Shown: positions 32,691 to 32,964 of the stretch, piece after piece
Numbering within the stretch: the first letter of the stretch is position 1
How the letters are laid out: each line of letters begins with the position of its first letter
Assembly (NCBI RefSeq): GCF_000633595.2
Contig: NZ_JIBU02000042.1
Location: 1 to 32,964 of the forward strand
DNA: 32,964 nt
Direction of reading: 5' to 3'
From: Clostridium drakei
GTDB taxonomy: Bacteria > Bacillota > Clostridia > Clostridiales > Clostridiaceae
The notes under the pieces: generated by a model
What the model saw: only the letters and a program-made list of their open reading frames with translations
Database searches by the model: none
Told to the model about the DNA's origin: nothing
Position numbers and translations under genes: made by a program

Positions 32691-32938
32691 AAGTAACTTT
32701 CAACTGTATTCCGGCTGATATATGCTGTGAAGGAAAACTCACTTCATTAAGAAGTTCTAATGCTTGAGATATTGAAAAATTTCTACCTCCTCAAATGCGA
32801 CGTCCTGTCGCTTTCGGAGCTTTTGCCGTCCTGGCAAAAATTACGAAATTTTTCAATATCTCAAGCAAAGAACTTCTAAAATTTGTTCGCATCTTCCTTC
32901 ACAGCATATATCAGTCTCCATACAGTTGAAAGTTACTT
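32691..32938. repeat. Large foldback (inverted-repeat) element with twin internal hairpins
   Basis: The left arm 32691-32783 and right arm 32845-32938 are imperfect reverse complements over about 93 nt, with three long identical tracts: AAGTAACTTTCAACTGTAT, CTGATATATGCTGTGAAGG and TGCTTGAGATATTGAAAAA. The 61-nt centre has two hairpins with the same loop: GCGAC-GTCCT-GTCGC (32797-32811) and TTTTGCC-GTCCT-GGCAAAA (32821-32839). No protein is encoded. Weak similarity continues outward to both sides and may run past the window end. It could be a MITE-like mobile element or a structured RNA. Confidence 0.75.
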
Positions 32939-32964
32939 CTTAGTGCATTACGTGTATATATTAC

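Noticed and set aside
32627-32964. CRISPR array or tRNA at the right edge
   Set aside because: The repeats here are inverted, not regularly spaced direct repeats, and no cloverleaf with a T-loop consensus was found.

Overview
The window is A+T-rich DNA with tightly packed genes, strong AGGAGG-type ribosome sites and TTGACA/TATAAT-like promoters. Together with a monofunctional Ni-Fe carbon monoxide dehydrogenase, CWB2-type wall-anchored hydrolase repeats and a small TIGR04540-type protein, this points to an anaerobic Firmicute, most likely Clostridium sensu stricto. The species cannot be named from the sequence alone. No tRNA, rRNA, CRISPR array or intact transposase was seen.

Left part (1-5.9 kb): an SLC13/ArsB-type permease, a DEDDh exonuclease (minus strand), a secreted CWB2-glucosaminidase wall hydrolase, a 0.55 kb intergenic block with a terminator and an odd hairpin-rich stretch, a small conserved clostridial protein, and a nucleoside hydrolase.

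Central block (6.0-16.4 kb): eleven consecutive plus-strand genes. They are a YnjB-like lipoprotein, two permeases and an ATPase (a complete ABC importer), TIGR04283 and TIGR04282 'rSAM/selenodomain-associated' transferases, an APH-fold protein with an altered catalytic loop, a two-cluster Fe-S/CCG protein, a TVP38/TMEM64 membrane protein, a YdjY-like lipoprotein with a CxxCxxxC motif, and a second, N-terminally extended TVP38/TMEM64 protein. The set mirrors the E. coli ydjXYZ-ynjABCDEF gene group, with sugar-transferase and kinase-like genes inserted. It is the best candidate here for a poorly described system, perhaps import of a small organic compound coupled to building or moving a membrane-linked glycoconjugate or lipid; that function is inference.

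16.5-23 kb: CooS on the minus strand faces away from a LysR regulator across a 457-bp intergenic region with paired sequence elements. Then come a stand-alone pyruvate-kinase C-terminal domain and, on the minus strand, a transporter plus M20 amidohydrolase operon with an operator-like inverted repeat upstream.

23.3-29.9 kb: an orphan OmpR-type response regulator, an erythromycin-esterase-family protein and two ABC-2 export systems (one ATPase with two paralogous permeases; one ATPase with one permease). A box of three 11-bp units is repeated almost exactly upstream of both the esterase gene and the first ABC operon, at the same distance from the -10. This suggests a small drug- or envelope-stress regulon run by the response regulator. 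The regulator's own -10 lies between the arms of a perfect 18-bp inverted repeat.

30-33 kb: a ChrB N-terminal-domain protein, a Fur-family regulator whose promoter carries two identical 12-bp palindromes three helical turns apart, an MFS exporter, and, at the right edge, a foldback element with arms of about 93 nt and two hairpins sharing the same GTCCT loop.
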